This document shows positions 17,149-26,506 of a stretch of 64,000 nt of DNA, in pieces (position 1 is the first letter of the stretch; every line of letters begins with the position of its first letter). Both the position numbers and the translations under genes were made by a program. Origin of the DNA: Chitinophaga sp. XS-30. GTDB lineage: Bacteria; Bacteroidota; Bacteroidia; Chitinophagales; Chitinophagaceae. The notes beneath the pieces were generated by a model. It did no database searches, had not been told where the DNA came from, and saw only the letters and a list, made by a program, of their open reading frames with translations. The stretch covers positions 3,718,032-3,782,031 of the forward strand of contig NZ_CP043006.1 in the NCBI RefSeq assembly GCF_008086345.1, read 5' to 3'.

Positions 17149-19950
17149 TCAGAAACCTACCCTGATGCCTGTGCTGATGGTGCGCAGGGAGGGATAGCCG
17201 GTCAGTGCTTCCGGGTCCATATCCGGCAGGTCGTCCAGTGAAAAAAGGTTGTTGCCGGAAACGAATACCGCGGCATGCTCCAGTTTGATGCGGCTGATCA
17301 GTGAAGCCGGCAGGGTGTATTTGATCTCCAGTGCGCGGAGTTTCAAAAAGCCGCCATTGCGCTGCCAGAAATCCGACAGCCGGTAGTTATTATCATTCGC
17401 GCTGGTGGTCAGCCGGGGATAGGTGGCAGTAGCGGCGGTTTCCGGTGTCCATCTGCCGAGGGCCAGGGGCATTATGCCTGCGTTTTGCTGAAAAGCCCAT
17501 ACGGCGGGACCGTTCAGGTAAACGCTCCGGTTGGCTACGCCCTGGAAAAATGCTTCCAGGTCGAACTGGCGCCAGGACAAACGGGCTTTGAAACTGTAGG
17601 TCCATTCCGGCATTACAGGTTTGCCGATGGGTTTGTGATCGAACTCATCGATCATATCATCGTTGTTCTGATCTTTATACCGGATATCTCCCGGGCGTAC
17701 CTGCCCGAATTGCGGGAAGGGGATGCCGGCTTTGAGCTGCCCGTTCGCATCAAAATCACCGGGCAGATAAAATCCATCTGCCTCCAGGCCGAAGGGCTGT
17801 CCCGCCGCATGGCCGGTTTGCCGCAGGTATTCATATGGCCTGGCGGCTTCGGACATTTCCAGTATTCTGTTGCGGGAGAACATCACCATTCCCTCGAAGA
17901 AATACCGGAACGTTTTGGATGGATCACTTTGATATCCCAGTACCGCATCAAATCCTGTATTCCTCACTTCGCCAATGTTCAGCAAAGGCAGGGCTGCGCC
18001 CAGAAAGGCCGGCACTGTACCATCGGGTGTAACGGGAATGCCGTACCGGTTTTCGGTGAACACATCCAGCGAAAAATTCCATTTGTTGCGGAACAGGGCA
18101 TCCAGCCCGATATTGGCCGTGCGTTTCCGTTCCCAGGTGATGCCGGGATTGGCCAGGCTGCCTTCTACCATGCCACCGGCGCTGTTGTTGGCATTGCCGA
18201 AGTTGTATCCGCCCTGCATGAAGTAATACTGGTCATATATGAAGCGCTGCCCGCCTGCCTGATCGTTCCCGCTTTTCCCGTAGGATGCCCGCAGCTTCAG
18301 GAATCCGTCCCGGAAAAATGTATGCAGGAATGGCTCTTCCGAAAGTATCCATCCGAGGGACAGTGCGGGAAACAGGCCGAAGCGCTCACCCACGGGAAAA
18401 TTATCGGTGCCCATGACGCTGGCGGCCAACTCCGCCGTATATTTTTTACGGTAGGTATAAGTTGCTCTGCCCGCATAGTTGAGATAGGCGAAAGGAACAT
18501 TATTCCCGCCAATGACATATTTATCCTGCAGGTACATGAGCAATGCACTGATCTCATGCGGACCGGAGGAGCGGTCGTAGTTCAGGCTGAATCTCACATT
18601 GGAGCGCCTCCACTGGTCTCCGTACCCTTCCGCCGGCGTCAGCGGCGTATGCTGGCCGATGGTGGTGTACACGGTATCTCCATTGGCGTCCCTGGACATG
18701 CTTTGCATGGCATAGGTTCGGTTCTGTATGGATGTACCGGCAAAGAAGTTGCTGAATGCCACAGCGCCTTCCGCGCGCAAGCCGGGCAGCAGGAAATCCA
18801 GTTCATGACGCAGGGAGAAGATGCCCTGGAAATTGCGGTTGTTATTATTGTACATGCCGGTGCTCAGCACGGTGGCAACGGGATTCTTGTACAGTGAGGA
18901 GCCGCCGTATTCCATCTGCGGCGTGTACACCGGGAATGCGTTGGGTGGCGTTTGCATCAGCATGTCGAATAATTCCGCCGCGGTAGTGCCGTTCAGGGAG
19001 GAGCGGTCTTCGATCCTTCCGCCCATGTATAAAGCGGCGGTCAGCCTTTTGGTCACGGCAATATCCACGTTCGTGCGGAAATTATACCGGAGGAAACGGG
19101 CATTGGTATTCTCCTTCCGTTTGGGGTCCGTGTTCCTGTACATGCCGTCGTTGGTCAGTGCGTTGAGCAGTACAAAGAAACGGATGCCTTTGCCGCCGCC
19201 CCTGAAATTCAGGTTGAAGTTGCGGATGGGTGTGGTATTGCGCAGCACTTCCTTGTTCCAGTTCACATCCGGGTGAAAATAAGGATCGTTGCCGAGGCGG
19301 TATGCTTCCAGGTCGGCATCGGTATAACGCAGCGGTTTGTTGTCGTTGGCCAGCGCCTCGTTGTACAGGCGTGCGTAATCATATGCGCCAAGTGGTTGCT
19401 GCAGATCGGTGAATTGCTGCCAGCCCGTCTGTGCGCTGAAATTGATCTGTGTTTTGCCTTCGTAGCCTTTTTTGGTCGTTACCAGCAAAACGCCGTTCGC
19501 GCCACGCATGCCGTATAGTGCCACGGCAGCAGCATCTTTCAGCAGGGAGATGGATTCCACTTCTTCCGGTGCGAGTTGATCGAATGGTGATTCGAAACCA
19601 TCTACAATGGTGATCAGGCTGCCATCGCGAAAGGAGCTGACGCCTCTGGCATAGAGCGATGGTGCATCGTATCCCGGTTCGCTGCTGCCCTGCATCACGA
19701 TGAGGCCGGGAATTCTTCCGTACAGCGTGTTGCTTAATGATGGAGCGAACGTTTTTGAAAGCTCGTTGCCCGTAGTGGTGGCGATGGCCGCCGTTACTTT
19801 TTCCCGGGGCTGCATGCCGTATGCAACGGGAATGGAGTCGGCCGCGGCGGTTGCCTGAGAATGGCCGGCCGCCGGAAAGGCGCTCATGCTGCATATCGCG
19901 AGGACTGCGGCATTCCGTCTTATATTCATAGCGTATTTTTTGCGCTTCAT
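17149..19950 (-). CDS. SusC-like TonB-dependent transporter without N-terminal extension (second pair)
   Basis: A 933-residue SusC-type transporter. After a signal peptide (to about residue 33) it goes almost straight into the plug: VTAAIATTTGNELSKTFAP, the SLSNTLYGRIPGLIVMQGSS motif, VDGFESPFDQLAPEEVESIS and LLKDAAAVALYGMRGANGVL. The usual carboxypeptidase-regulatory-like domain before the plug is missing, unlike the SusC at 21692. The barrel ends in a Phe (GIRVGF). ATG at 19950 is preferred; the codon nine bases upstream is a TTG. It lies 19 bases after the SusD at 19970, so both SusC/D pairs read as one operon. Probably imports a related or smaller ligand. Confidence 0.95.
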   Translation of the reverse strand: MKRKKYAMNIRRNAAVLAICSMSAFPAAGHSQATAAADSIPVAYGMQPREKVTAAIATTTGNELSKTFAPSLSNTLYGRIPGLIVMQGSSEPGYDAPSLYARGVSSFRDGSLITIVDGFESPFDQLAPEEVESISLLKDAAAVALYGMRGANGVLLVTTKKGYEGKTQINFSAQTGWQQFTDLQQPLGAYDYARLYNEALANDNKPLRYTDADLEAYRLGNDPYFHPDVNWNKEVLRNTTPIRNFNLNFRGGGKGIRFFVLLNALTNDGMYRNTDPKRKENTNARFLRYNFRTNVDIAVTKRLTAALYMGGRIEDRSSLNGTTAAELFDMLMQTPPNAFPVYTPQMEYGGSSLYKNPVATVLSTGMYNNNNRNFQGIFSLRHELDFLLPGLRAEGAVAFSNFFAGTSIQNRTYAMQSMSRDANGDTVYTTIGQHTPLTPAEGYGDQWRRSNVRFSLNYDRSSGPHEISALLMYLQDKYVIGGNNVPFAYLNYAGRATYTYRKKYTAELAASVMGTDNFPVGERFGLFPALSLGWILSEEPFLHTFFRDGFLKLRASYGKSGNDQAGGQRFIYDQYYFMQGGYNFGNANNSAGGMVEGSLANPGITWERKRTANIGLDALFRNKWNFSLDVFTENRYGIPVTPDGTVPAFLGAALPLLNIGEVRNTGFDAVLGYQSDPSKTFRYFFEGMVMFSRNRILEMSEAARPYEYLRQTGHAAGQPFGLEADGFYLPGDFDANGQLKAGIPFPQFGQVRPGDIRYKDQNNDDMIDEFDHKPIGKPVMPEWTYSFKARLSWRQFDLEAFFQGVANRSVYLNGPAVWAFQQNAGIMPLALGRWTPETAATATYPRLTTSANDNNYRLSDFWQRNGGFLKLRALEIKYTLPASLISRIKLEHAAVFVSGNNLFSLDDLPDMDPEALTGYPSLRTISTGIRVGF

Positions 19951-19969
19951 GTTGTACAAGTTTTAGTGA

Positions 19970-21685
19970 TTACCAGCCGGGATTTTGTACCAGGTAGCCT
20001 TTGAATATCTCGCCGGGTGTGAACGGGTGGAGATAAGCTTTGTCATTCCATACCCGGTTTTCGAATACTACCGGCAGATAAGCTGCTTCAGCGGGATTAT
20101 CTGCTGCCGGGGTGATCTTCAGCCCGTAGAAGGACCCTTTCATCACGCCTTCATTTCCGGCAATCAGCCAGCGGCGGATATCCCAGAAGCGGTGTTCTTC
20201 AAAAGCCAGCTCCACGGCCCGTTCATTCCGTACCCTTTCCCGGAAGGCCTCTTTTGATAATCCGCGGGGCAGCGGCGGCATATCCACCCTTCGCCTGATC
20301 TCGTCCACTGCGTCATATGCTTCGGCAGGCGGTGTGTTTTCCGCTTCGTTCAGGGCTTCCGCATAGTTCAGGTATATTTCCCCGAGACGGAATACCATCC
20401 AGTTGATGACAAAGGAACTGCTGCCCGTGGGAAGGATGTCTCTCGGAATGGATTTGATCATCCAGTGGCCGCCTCTGCAATGGTTGCTATGCGGAGGGCC
20501 GGAGAGGGATATTTTGCCGACGGCGTTGTTCCAGGTATCGCCGTGGGATACGATGGTTTGCCGGAAGCGTGGGTCCAGCTCACTGTATTTCTGCAACAGA
20601 TCGTTGCCGCCCGCCATGTTCCATTGTTGGGGAGTGCCATCTTTTTTCTCGTAGTGCTGCACGAAGTTGAAGGGAACGGACACGCCGCCATCCTGCCAGC
20701 TGGAACCGGCCCAGTTGGGCATGATCACCGCCATGGGTCGGCCGCCGCGGCCCCATGCGCCGTACGCCTTGCTGGCGAGTATGATCTCCCGGTTATCGGG
20801 TTGCGTCCACATCATTTCATAATTCCTGTCCGCCCCATATTCTTCCACGAGGGCGCAGCCATTGGCCATGGCCCAATCCAGCGTCGCCTTTGCGGCGTCC
20901 GCAGCTTTTTTCCACCGGTTCTGATCGTAGTTGCCATAACAGATCAACGGATTATTCGCGCCGAAGTCGATATAAGGCGTGGCCGTATTGAACAACGGGC
21001 TTGCGGCATACAGCAGGGTGCGGGATTTGAGGGCGAGCGCCGCGCCGGTGGTGGCACGGCCCTGCATTGCTGAAGGTTGTGCGGGCGGAAGCAGGCCAAT
21101 GGCCGCATCGCAATCGCTGATGATAAAATCGATGCAGGTTTCCAGCGGGCTCCTGGGAATCAGTATCTCGTCTTCCGCATTAAGCCGCTTATCTACGATC
21201 GGTACGCCCCCGTACCGTTTTACGGTTTCGAAATAAAGGAGCGCACGGAGGAAATAAGCTTCCCCTTTCACCTGTTTTTTGAATGCATCCGTGGCATTGG
21301 GTATGCCATCCACCCGTTCCAGCAGGATATTGCATTTACGGATGGCCTGCCAGCGCGAGTTCACGCGTTCATCCTCATCCCACAGGATATTGTTATTGGG
21401 TATGATGCCGGAATTCCAGCCCTGGGCATTCGACCAGGTATTGGCCATTTCCCCCTCATCACAGGCTGCGGCCAGGATGCCGCCATTCAGCCGGCGTTCC
21501 AACGCGCCGCTCATCGGATATCCGTTAGGAATGGAAGACTGGTATGTGGCGGCCACAAATGTTTCCGTTTGCGTCATATCAGAAAAGATGACATCTTCCG
21601 TAATATCTACACCGGGTGGTTTTTCCAGAAAATCCCTGTTGCATGAAAAGAAGACAACAGTCAATAAAAGAACAGTCCGTTTCAT
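19970..21685 (-). CDS. SusD/RagB-like surface lipoprotein (first pair)
   Basis: A 571-residue SusD-family lipoprotein with a short signal peptide and lipobox FFSC (Cys15). Core motifs: KGEAYFLRALLYFETVKRYG, TTGAALALKSRTLLYAASPL and the C-terminal RVRNERAVELAFEEHRFWDI box; ends PGW. It is 6 bases downstream of the STN-type SusC stop, and probably translationally coupled to it. Length is at the upper end for the family. It caps the SusC barrel and selects the ligand for import. Confidence 0.96.
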   Translation of the reverse strand: MKRTVLLLTVVFFSCNRDFLEKPPGVDITEDVIFSDMTQTETFVAATYQSSIPNGYPMSGALERRLNGGILAAACDEGEMANTWSNAQGWNSGIIPNNNILWDEDERVNSRWQAIRKCNILLERVDGIPNATDAFKKQVKGEAYFLRALLYFETVKRYGGVPIVDKRLNAEDEILIPRSPLETCIDFIISDCDAAIGLLPPAQPSAMQGRATTGAALALKSRTLLYAASPLFNTATPYIDFGANNPLICYGNYDQNRWKKAADAAKATLDWAMANGCALVEEYGADRNYEMMWTQPDNREIILASKAYGAWGRGGRPMAVIMPNWAGSSWQDGGVSVPFNFVQHYEKKDGTPQQWNMAGGNDLLQKYSELDPRFRQTIVSHGDTWNNAVGKISLSGPPHSNHCRGGHWMIKSIPRDILPTGSSSFVINWMVFRLGEIYLNYAEALNEAENTPPAEAYDAVDEIRRRVDMPPLPRGLSKEAFRERVRNERAVELAFEEHRFWDIRRWLIAGNEGVMKGSFYGLKITPAADNPAEAAYLPVVFENRVWNDKAYLHPFTPGEIFKGYLVQNPGW

Positions 21686-21691
21686 CGTTGA

Positions 21692-24600
21692 TTAAAATTT
21701 TATGTTAACACCCATGTTGAAAACCTTTTGTAACGGGTAAGCCGTGATCTCCGTATTGCCTCCGGCGGAGGGGGATTCCGGATCAAATTCCCTGGCATCG
21801 CTCCAGGTGAACAGGTTGGCGCCGTTGGCATACAGCCGTACGCCGTTGAGGCCCCATTTGCGCGTTACCGCGCCATTGATGGTGTAACCGATCTCCGCAT
21901 TCTTTAACCGCACGTAACTGGCATCCCTGGTCCAGAAATCCGATTCCTGGAAGTTGTGGTCCGTATTCCGGTTGGGGTTCATGGAGAGGCGTGGGAAAGT
22001 GATGGGCAACCCCTGTTCATATCTTTCGGGCGTCCAGCGTTCGAGGATGTTGGCCTTTGCGCTTTCCTGGCCGTTGATGAAAGGCCAGAGGGCGCGACCG
22101 AAATACTGGATGGACACATTGTCCGCCCCCTGCAGCAACACGGAAAAATCGAAGCCTTTGATATTGCCGCCGAAGGAGATGCCGAAGATCTTTTCGGGGA
22201 TATTGGAATAGCCGATCGGCATCCGGTCATCCACATCGATCTTTCCATCGCCGTTCACATCCACATAGCGGATATCCCCCGGCTGTATCTTGTTGTTGTT
22301 CCATTGGCTGACCGGTCTTTTAGGGTCGTTCACTTCTTCCCAGGTATTGTAGAAACCGTCGGAGAGGAGGCCCATGAACTGGCCGGCGCGGTTGCCGGTA
22401 ACATTCTGGTAGGGATAGGTCTTGGGCGCTTCATCCATGAAAAGGATCTTGTTGCGCGCGAAGGTATAGTTGGCTTTCACCCAGTAGTTGAATGCCTGTA
22501 CTTTCCCTTTATAGCCGATCTCCGCTTCAAACCCGCTGTTCCTCATCCGGCCAAGGTTGTATGCGGGCAGGTTGGCGCCAACGATGTTGGGAATGGTGCC
22601 GCGGTTGGCGAGAATGTTGTTGCGGTTCTCCCGGAAAACATCGCCGACGAAGGTTAGCCGGTCATTGAAGAGGTTGAGCTCCAGCCCGAGGTTGCTTTTT
22701 TGCGCACGCTCCCAGGTCAGCAGCGGGTTGCCGATCTTGTTCTCCACAGAACCCTGGTAGGACTGGTAGTTCTGCCCCACTGTACCGAAATAGTAGCTGC
22801 CGCTGTAGCCGTAGGAGGAGGGCAGGTAAAGGAACCTTTCACCGCCGATCTTGTCATTGCCCGTTTCGCCGTAGGAGCCGCGTATTTTCAGGTAACTGAT
22901 GGCGCCGCCTTTGGGGAAAAATGATTCCTGCGAGGCTACCCATCCCAGCGAGAACGCGGGAAACAGGCCGAAGCGCCGTCCTTCAGCGAAATTTTCCGTG
23001 CCGTTGTATCCCATGTTCAGTTCGGCGAGATAACGGTTGTCGTAATTATAGGTAACCCTGCCCACCAGGCCCTGGTAGGCGTTTGGCACGAGCAGTACGA
23101 GATCAGGCGAAAAGTATTTGCTCTGGTTGTACAGCAGCAGGCCGGTAACGTTATGCCTGCCAAAGCTGCGGGCATAGTTGATGCCTGTTTCCGCATATAT
23201 CCGCCGGTTCTTTCCCATGGTTTCCGCAAAGCCCAGCGGGCCTTCTTCTCCCTGGGGAATAAAGCGAATGCTGTCCGCAGCGCCGGGGTCCTTCATCGCA
23301 ATATAGTAGGGTATTTCCTTGGAGCGGGTGATGGCCTGGCTGTAGAAGATATCGTAGGCTACCGTACCGTAAATGGACAGGCCCCTGGTGATAAAATCCA
23401 GTTCATGGTTCAGGCGCACGGAACTGTTCAGATTGTTCCTGAACTGCTGGTAATAACCGGCGCTGAGCAGGGTCCAGAAGGGATTGACAACGGATGTCTG
23501 CCCCTGCAGCCGGATCACTTTGCCATCGATCAGGCCGGGAGAGCCGAGCGGATTGGTCCAGGAAATATCGCGCCAGATAGTAGCAGCAGAGTTGCCCGGG
23601 TAATTGCGGTCTTCGATCTGCGCCGCCATCTGTACGTTGGCGGAAAAACGTTTGGTGATCGTGAAATCCAGGTTCGAACGGAAGTTATACCGGGTATTCT
23701 TTGCATTGGTGCTGAACTCCGGGTTCAGTTCCGAATAACGGTAGATACCCTGTTGCTGAAAGTATCCTGCGGAAATAAAATACCGCACCCGGTCGCCGCC
23801 ACCGCTGATATTGAGATTATGTTGCGTTTGCATGGAATAGTCGCGCAGGAAGATCTCCATCCAGTCCGTATTGGGATGAAAGATCGGATCGGAGCCGGTG
23901 CGGTAGGCTTCGATATCCGCTTCGCTGAATTTCGGTGTGTAGGGAGAACCGGTGATGTAGGTGTCGTTCATCAATGCCTCATTGTACAGTCTTGCATAGT
24001 CATAACTGTTGAGATAATCGGGCAGCAATGTCGGCATCTGGAAAGCCACGTTGCCGGAATAGCTCATGGAGGGCGCCTGTCCCGCTTTTCCTCTTTTAGT
24101 GGTGATCAGTATTACGCCGTTGGCGCCCCGTACACCGTAGATGGCCGTAGCGGAGGCATCTTTCAGGATGTTCACCGATTCTATTTCATTCGGATCGATG
24201 TTATTGTATTCCGGTCTTTCTATACCATCGATCATGATCAGCGGATCTGCGTTGCCGTTGAAGGTGCCGGTGCCCCTGATCCTGATCGTGGATTGATCGC
24301 TGCCCGGCTCTCCGCTTCGTTGCACGGCGATCACGCCCGGCAGCATACCCACCAGCATATTGCTCACATTGGCCTGTGGCCTTTGCAGCAGTTCTTTTGT
24401 ACCGATGGAGGAAATAGCGGCTGTTACGCTGATCTTCTTCTGTTGTCCGAAACCTACGACTACCACTTCGTTCATGGGATCTGCCGATATCTGCAACTGT
24501 ATGTTGAAGTTTTTCCGGCTGCCGGTATTGATCTCCTGTGCGAGGTAACCTACATAGGAAACGATCAGTACGGATGAAGGAGGAACGGACAGGCTGAACA

Positions 24601-25132
24601 CGCCTTTTTCATTCGTAACCGTTCCCGTAGTACCGTTCTTCAGCCGCACATTCACACCCGGAAGCGGTTCGCCGGTATCGGAAGTAACGGTGCCGGAAAT
24701 CAGCGTATCGGCTGGCAGGGGTGGGGGAGATGTGACCGGAGCAGTTTCGGCGCGCGGTTTCGGCTTGATGACGATAGCATCGTCTACGATCGCGTATGTC
24801 AGCGGTTGTCCGTTTAAACAAGCGTCCATGGCCTGTTTTAACGTTACGTCGCGCAGGTTCAGGTTGACTGTTTTGGCCGTTTGCAGTGTTTCATCCGTGT
24901 ACACGAAAAGAAATCCCGTTTGCCGCCGGATGTCCTTGAATACCTTTTCCAGCGGCGCATTCCTGAAAACCAGCGTTATCTTTTCCTGTGCGAAACCCAG
25001 CGCTGATGCCTGCAGGCAGAGCGTGAACAACAGAAAAGAGGTCAGCTTCACTTTTGTAAAAAAACGGGAGACCAACCGTCCGGTTATGGGCATAGGGAGG
25101 CCCGAAACTTTGTAGAAAGTTTTCAATTTCAT
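21692..25132 (-). CDS. SusC-like TonB-dependent transducer with STN domain (first pair)
   Basis: A 1146-residue transporter/transducer. After the signal region, residues about 50-115 form the secretin/TonB N-terminal (STN) domain (ITLVFRNAPLEKVFKDIRRQ); residues about 143-222 are a carboxypeptidase-regulatory-like domain (ISGTVTSDTGEPLPGVNVRL); then the plug, with the NMLVGMLPGVIAVQRSGEPG and VNILKDASATAIYGVRGANG motifs, and the barrel ending in Phe. STN domains contact the FecR anti-sigma factor, and the FecR and sigma genes are immediately upstream, so this is the signal-sensing member of the locus: ligand binding would release the ECF sigma factor. It is separated from FecR by 125 bases, room for a sigma-dependent promoter. 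Confidence 0.97.
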   Translation of the reverse strand: MKLKTFYKVSGLPMPITGRLVSRFFTKVKLTSFLLFTLCLQASALGFAQEKITLVFRNAPLEKVFKDIRRQTGFLFVYTDETLQTAKTVNLNLRDVTLKQAMDACLNGQPLTYAIVDDAIVIKPKPRAETAPVTSPPPLPADTLISGTVTSDTGEPLPGVNVRLKNGTTGTVTNEKGVFSLSVPPSSVLIVSYVGYLAQEINTGSRKNFNIQLQISADPMNEVVVVGFGQQKKISVTAAISSIGTKELLQRPQANVSNMLVGMLPGVIAVQRSGEPGSDQSTIRIRGTGTFNGNADPLIMIDGIERPEYNNIDPNEIESVNILKDASATAIYGVRGANGVILITTKRGKAGQAPSMSYSGNVAFQMPTLLPDYLNSYDYARLYNEALMNDTYITGSPYTPKFSEADIEAYRTGSDPIFHPNTDWMEIFLRDYSMQTQHNLNISGGGDRVRYFISAGYFQQQGIYRYSELNPEFSTNAKNTRYNFRSNLDFTITKRFSANVQMAAQIEDRNYPGNSAATIWRDISWTNPLGSPGLIDGKVIRLQGQTSVVNPFWTLLSAGYYQQFRNNLNSSVRLNHELDFITRGLSIYGTVAYDIFYSQAITRSKEIPYYIAMKDPGAADSIRFIPQGEEGPLGFAETMGKNRRIYAETGINYARSFGRHNVTGLLLYNQSKYFSPDLVLLVPNAYQGLVGRVTYNYDNRYLAELNMGYNGTENFAEGRRFGLFPAFSLGWVASQESFFPKGGAISYLKIRGSYGETGNDKIGGERFLYLPSSYGYSGSYYFGTVGQNYQSYQGSVENKIGNPLLTWERAQKSNLGLELNLFNDRLTFVGDVFRENRNNILANRGTIPNIVGANLPAYNLGRMRNSGFEAEIGYKGKVQAFNYWVKANYTFARNKILFMDEAPKTYPYQNVTGNRAGQFMGLLSDGFYNTWEEVNDPKRPVSQWNNNKIQPGDIRYVDVNGDGKIDVDDRMPIGYSNIPEKIFGISFGGNIKGFDFSVLLQGADNVSIQYFGRALWPFINGQESAKANILERWTPERYEQGLPITFPRLSMNPNRNTDHNFQESDFWTRDASYVRLKNAEIGYTINGAVTRKWGLNGVRLYANGANLFTWSDAREFDPESPSAGGNTEITAYPLQKVFNMGVNIKF

Positions 25133-25257
25133 CTGGCTTATTTGAAAAGTTTATAATTTTTTGCAGGCGGCATTGGCCTGTTGCGCATACTTCCCCCGCC
25201 AGGAGTATGCCCTTATATCAGTTTGTATATGCGATTACGTGTTCTTGATATTATCTG

Positions 25258-26433
25258 CTATTGCTGTACGATGATCTTCCGGCCTTCTATCCTGAAATGC
25301 GCACCGCCGGTCATTTCCAGCGTTTTCAGCACTCCTTTTACGTCTGCTTTCCGGGATATTGTTCCCGAGAAATGGACGGAAGGCATGCTTTCGTACACCA
25401 CATCAACATTGTACCATCTTTCCAGTTGTTTCATGACGGCGGAGATCTGTTCGCTCCTGAAATCGAACCGGCCGTTTTTCCAGGCCACCTGTTCCTCCAC
25501 ATCTACTGCTTTCACGCTGATCTGCTGATCGCCGGTAACGGCAGCCTGTTGCCCGGGACGGAGTATGACCGCCTGGTCCGATGCAGCATGCCTGCTCACT
25601 TTCACGGCCCCTTCCAGCAACGTGGTGCGGATGGTGGCTTCATTCTGATAAGCTTTGATGTTGAAGTGTGTGCCCAGTACGGTAACTTCCATGCCGTTCA
25701 CCGAGGCGATAAAGGGCATCGGTTGATGGCCGCCGGCTTTGGCGACTTCGAAATAGGCTTCGCCGGTGAGCTCCACGCGCCGTTCGTTCCCTTTGAACTG
25801 TGTAGGGAACCGGATGGAAGACTCCGCATTCAGCCATACAGCGCTTCCATCCGGTAACACGACCTTATACTCGCCTCCGCGCGGGGTGGAGATGGTATTA
25901 AAATATACTTTATCATCACCATTCAGGCCTTCATATCTTAACTGTCCTTCTTCTTCCTTCACGATAAGGGTCTGGCCCTGGGAGGTCAGCCTTCCCTTTG
26001 CGGCATCGTCCAGCGCAATGCGGCGGCCGTCAGCCAGGGTGAGGTAAGCTTTTTTACCGCCGGGCAGGATGCTTCCCGCTGGCGCGCCAAGGTCTGCCAG
26101 GGATTTGTGCTGCTGTTTGCGGGGAGACCATAGCAGGTACATACAGGCAGCGCTGCCCAATAGCACCAGTATGGATGCCGCCCTGAACCAGGTACGCCGA
26201 AAAAGCGGTACCGTCACAGTGGCCGGAGTGATACCGGCCTGCCGCAGGATGTGTTGTTTCATACTTTGCGCCAGGAGGTCTTTCTCCTCCCGGCTCCGGC
26301 CGTCAAGGATGTTCTCCCTATGCCCGAAAGCATCATAATACTCTTCCAGAAAGCGTTTTTCTACCCCGGTGCTTTTACCGGACAGGTACTTGCGGAGGAG
26401 TATCTTCCACGATTTTCTATGACTGGACTTCAT
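25258..26433 (-). CDS. FecR-type anti-sigma factor
   Basis: A 391-residue inner-membrane protein: cytoplasmic N-terminal helices (residues 1-80) that would hold the sigma factor, one membrane helix at about 82-102 (AASILVLLGSAACMYLLW), then a periplasmic FecR domain (TPRGGEYKVVLPDGSAVWLN, LTGEAYFEVAKAG, VTVLGTHFNIKAY) and the C-terminal secretin-like DUF4974 domain (FSGTISRKADVKGVLKTLEM). It relays occupancy of the STN-type SusC to the ECF sigma factor encoded 73 bases upstream. The ATG at 26433 gives a normal start; upstream in-frame codons carry no family similarity. Length is normal for Bacteroidota FecR. Confidence 0.96.
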   Translation of the reverse strand: MKSSHRKSWKILLRKYLSGKSTGVEKRFLEEYYDAFGHRENILDGRSREEKDLLAQSMKQHILRQAGITPATVTVPLFRRTWFRAASILVLLGSAACMYLLWSPRKQQHKSLADLGAPAGSILPGGKKAYLTLADGRRIALDDAAKGRLTSQGQTLIVKEEEGQLRYEGLNGDDKVYFNTISTPRGGEYKVVLPDGSAVWLNAESSIRFPTQFKGNERRVELTGEAYFEVAKAGGHQPMPFIASVNGMEVTVLGTHFNIKAYQNEATIRTTLLEGAVKVSRHAASDQAVILRPGQQAAVTGDQQISVKAVDVEEQVAWKNGRFDFRSEQISAVMKQLERWYNVDVVYESMPSVHFSGTISRKADVKGVLKTLEMTGGAHFRIEGRKIIVQQ

Positions 26434-26506
26434 CTTGCGGCGAAATGATTCATTAGATGTACCCGAAAAGGGTAAAACTCCCAAAAAAGAAATAAAATTT
26501 TTTGTG

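Noticed and set aside
17485..18897. 470-codon plus-strand frame
   Set aside because: Antisense shadow of the SusC at 17149-19950; no domain, no promoter, and no neighbours on that strand.
23153..24577. 474-codon plus-strand frame
   Set aside because: Antisense shadow of the STN-type SusC; same reasons.
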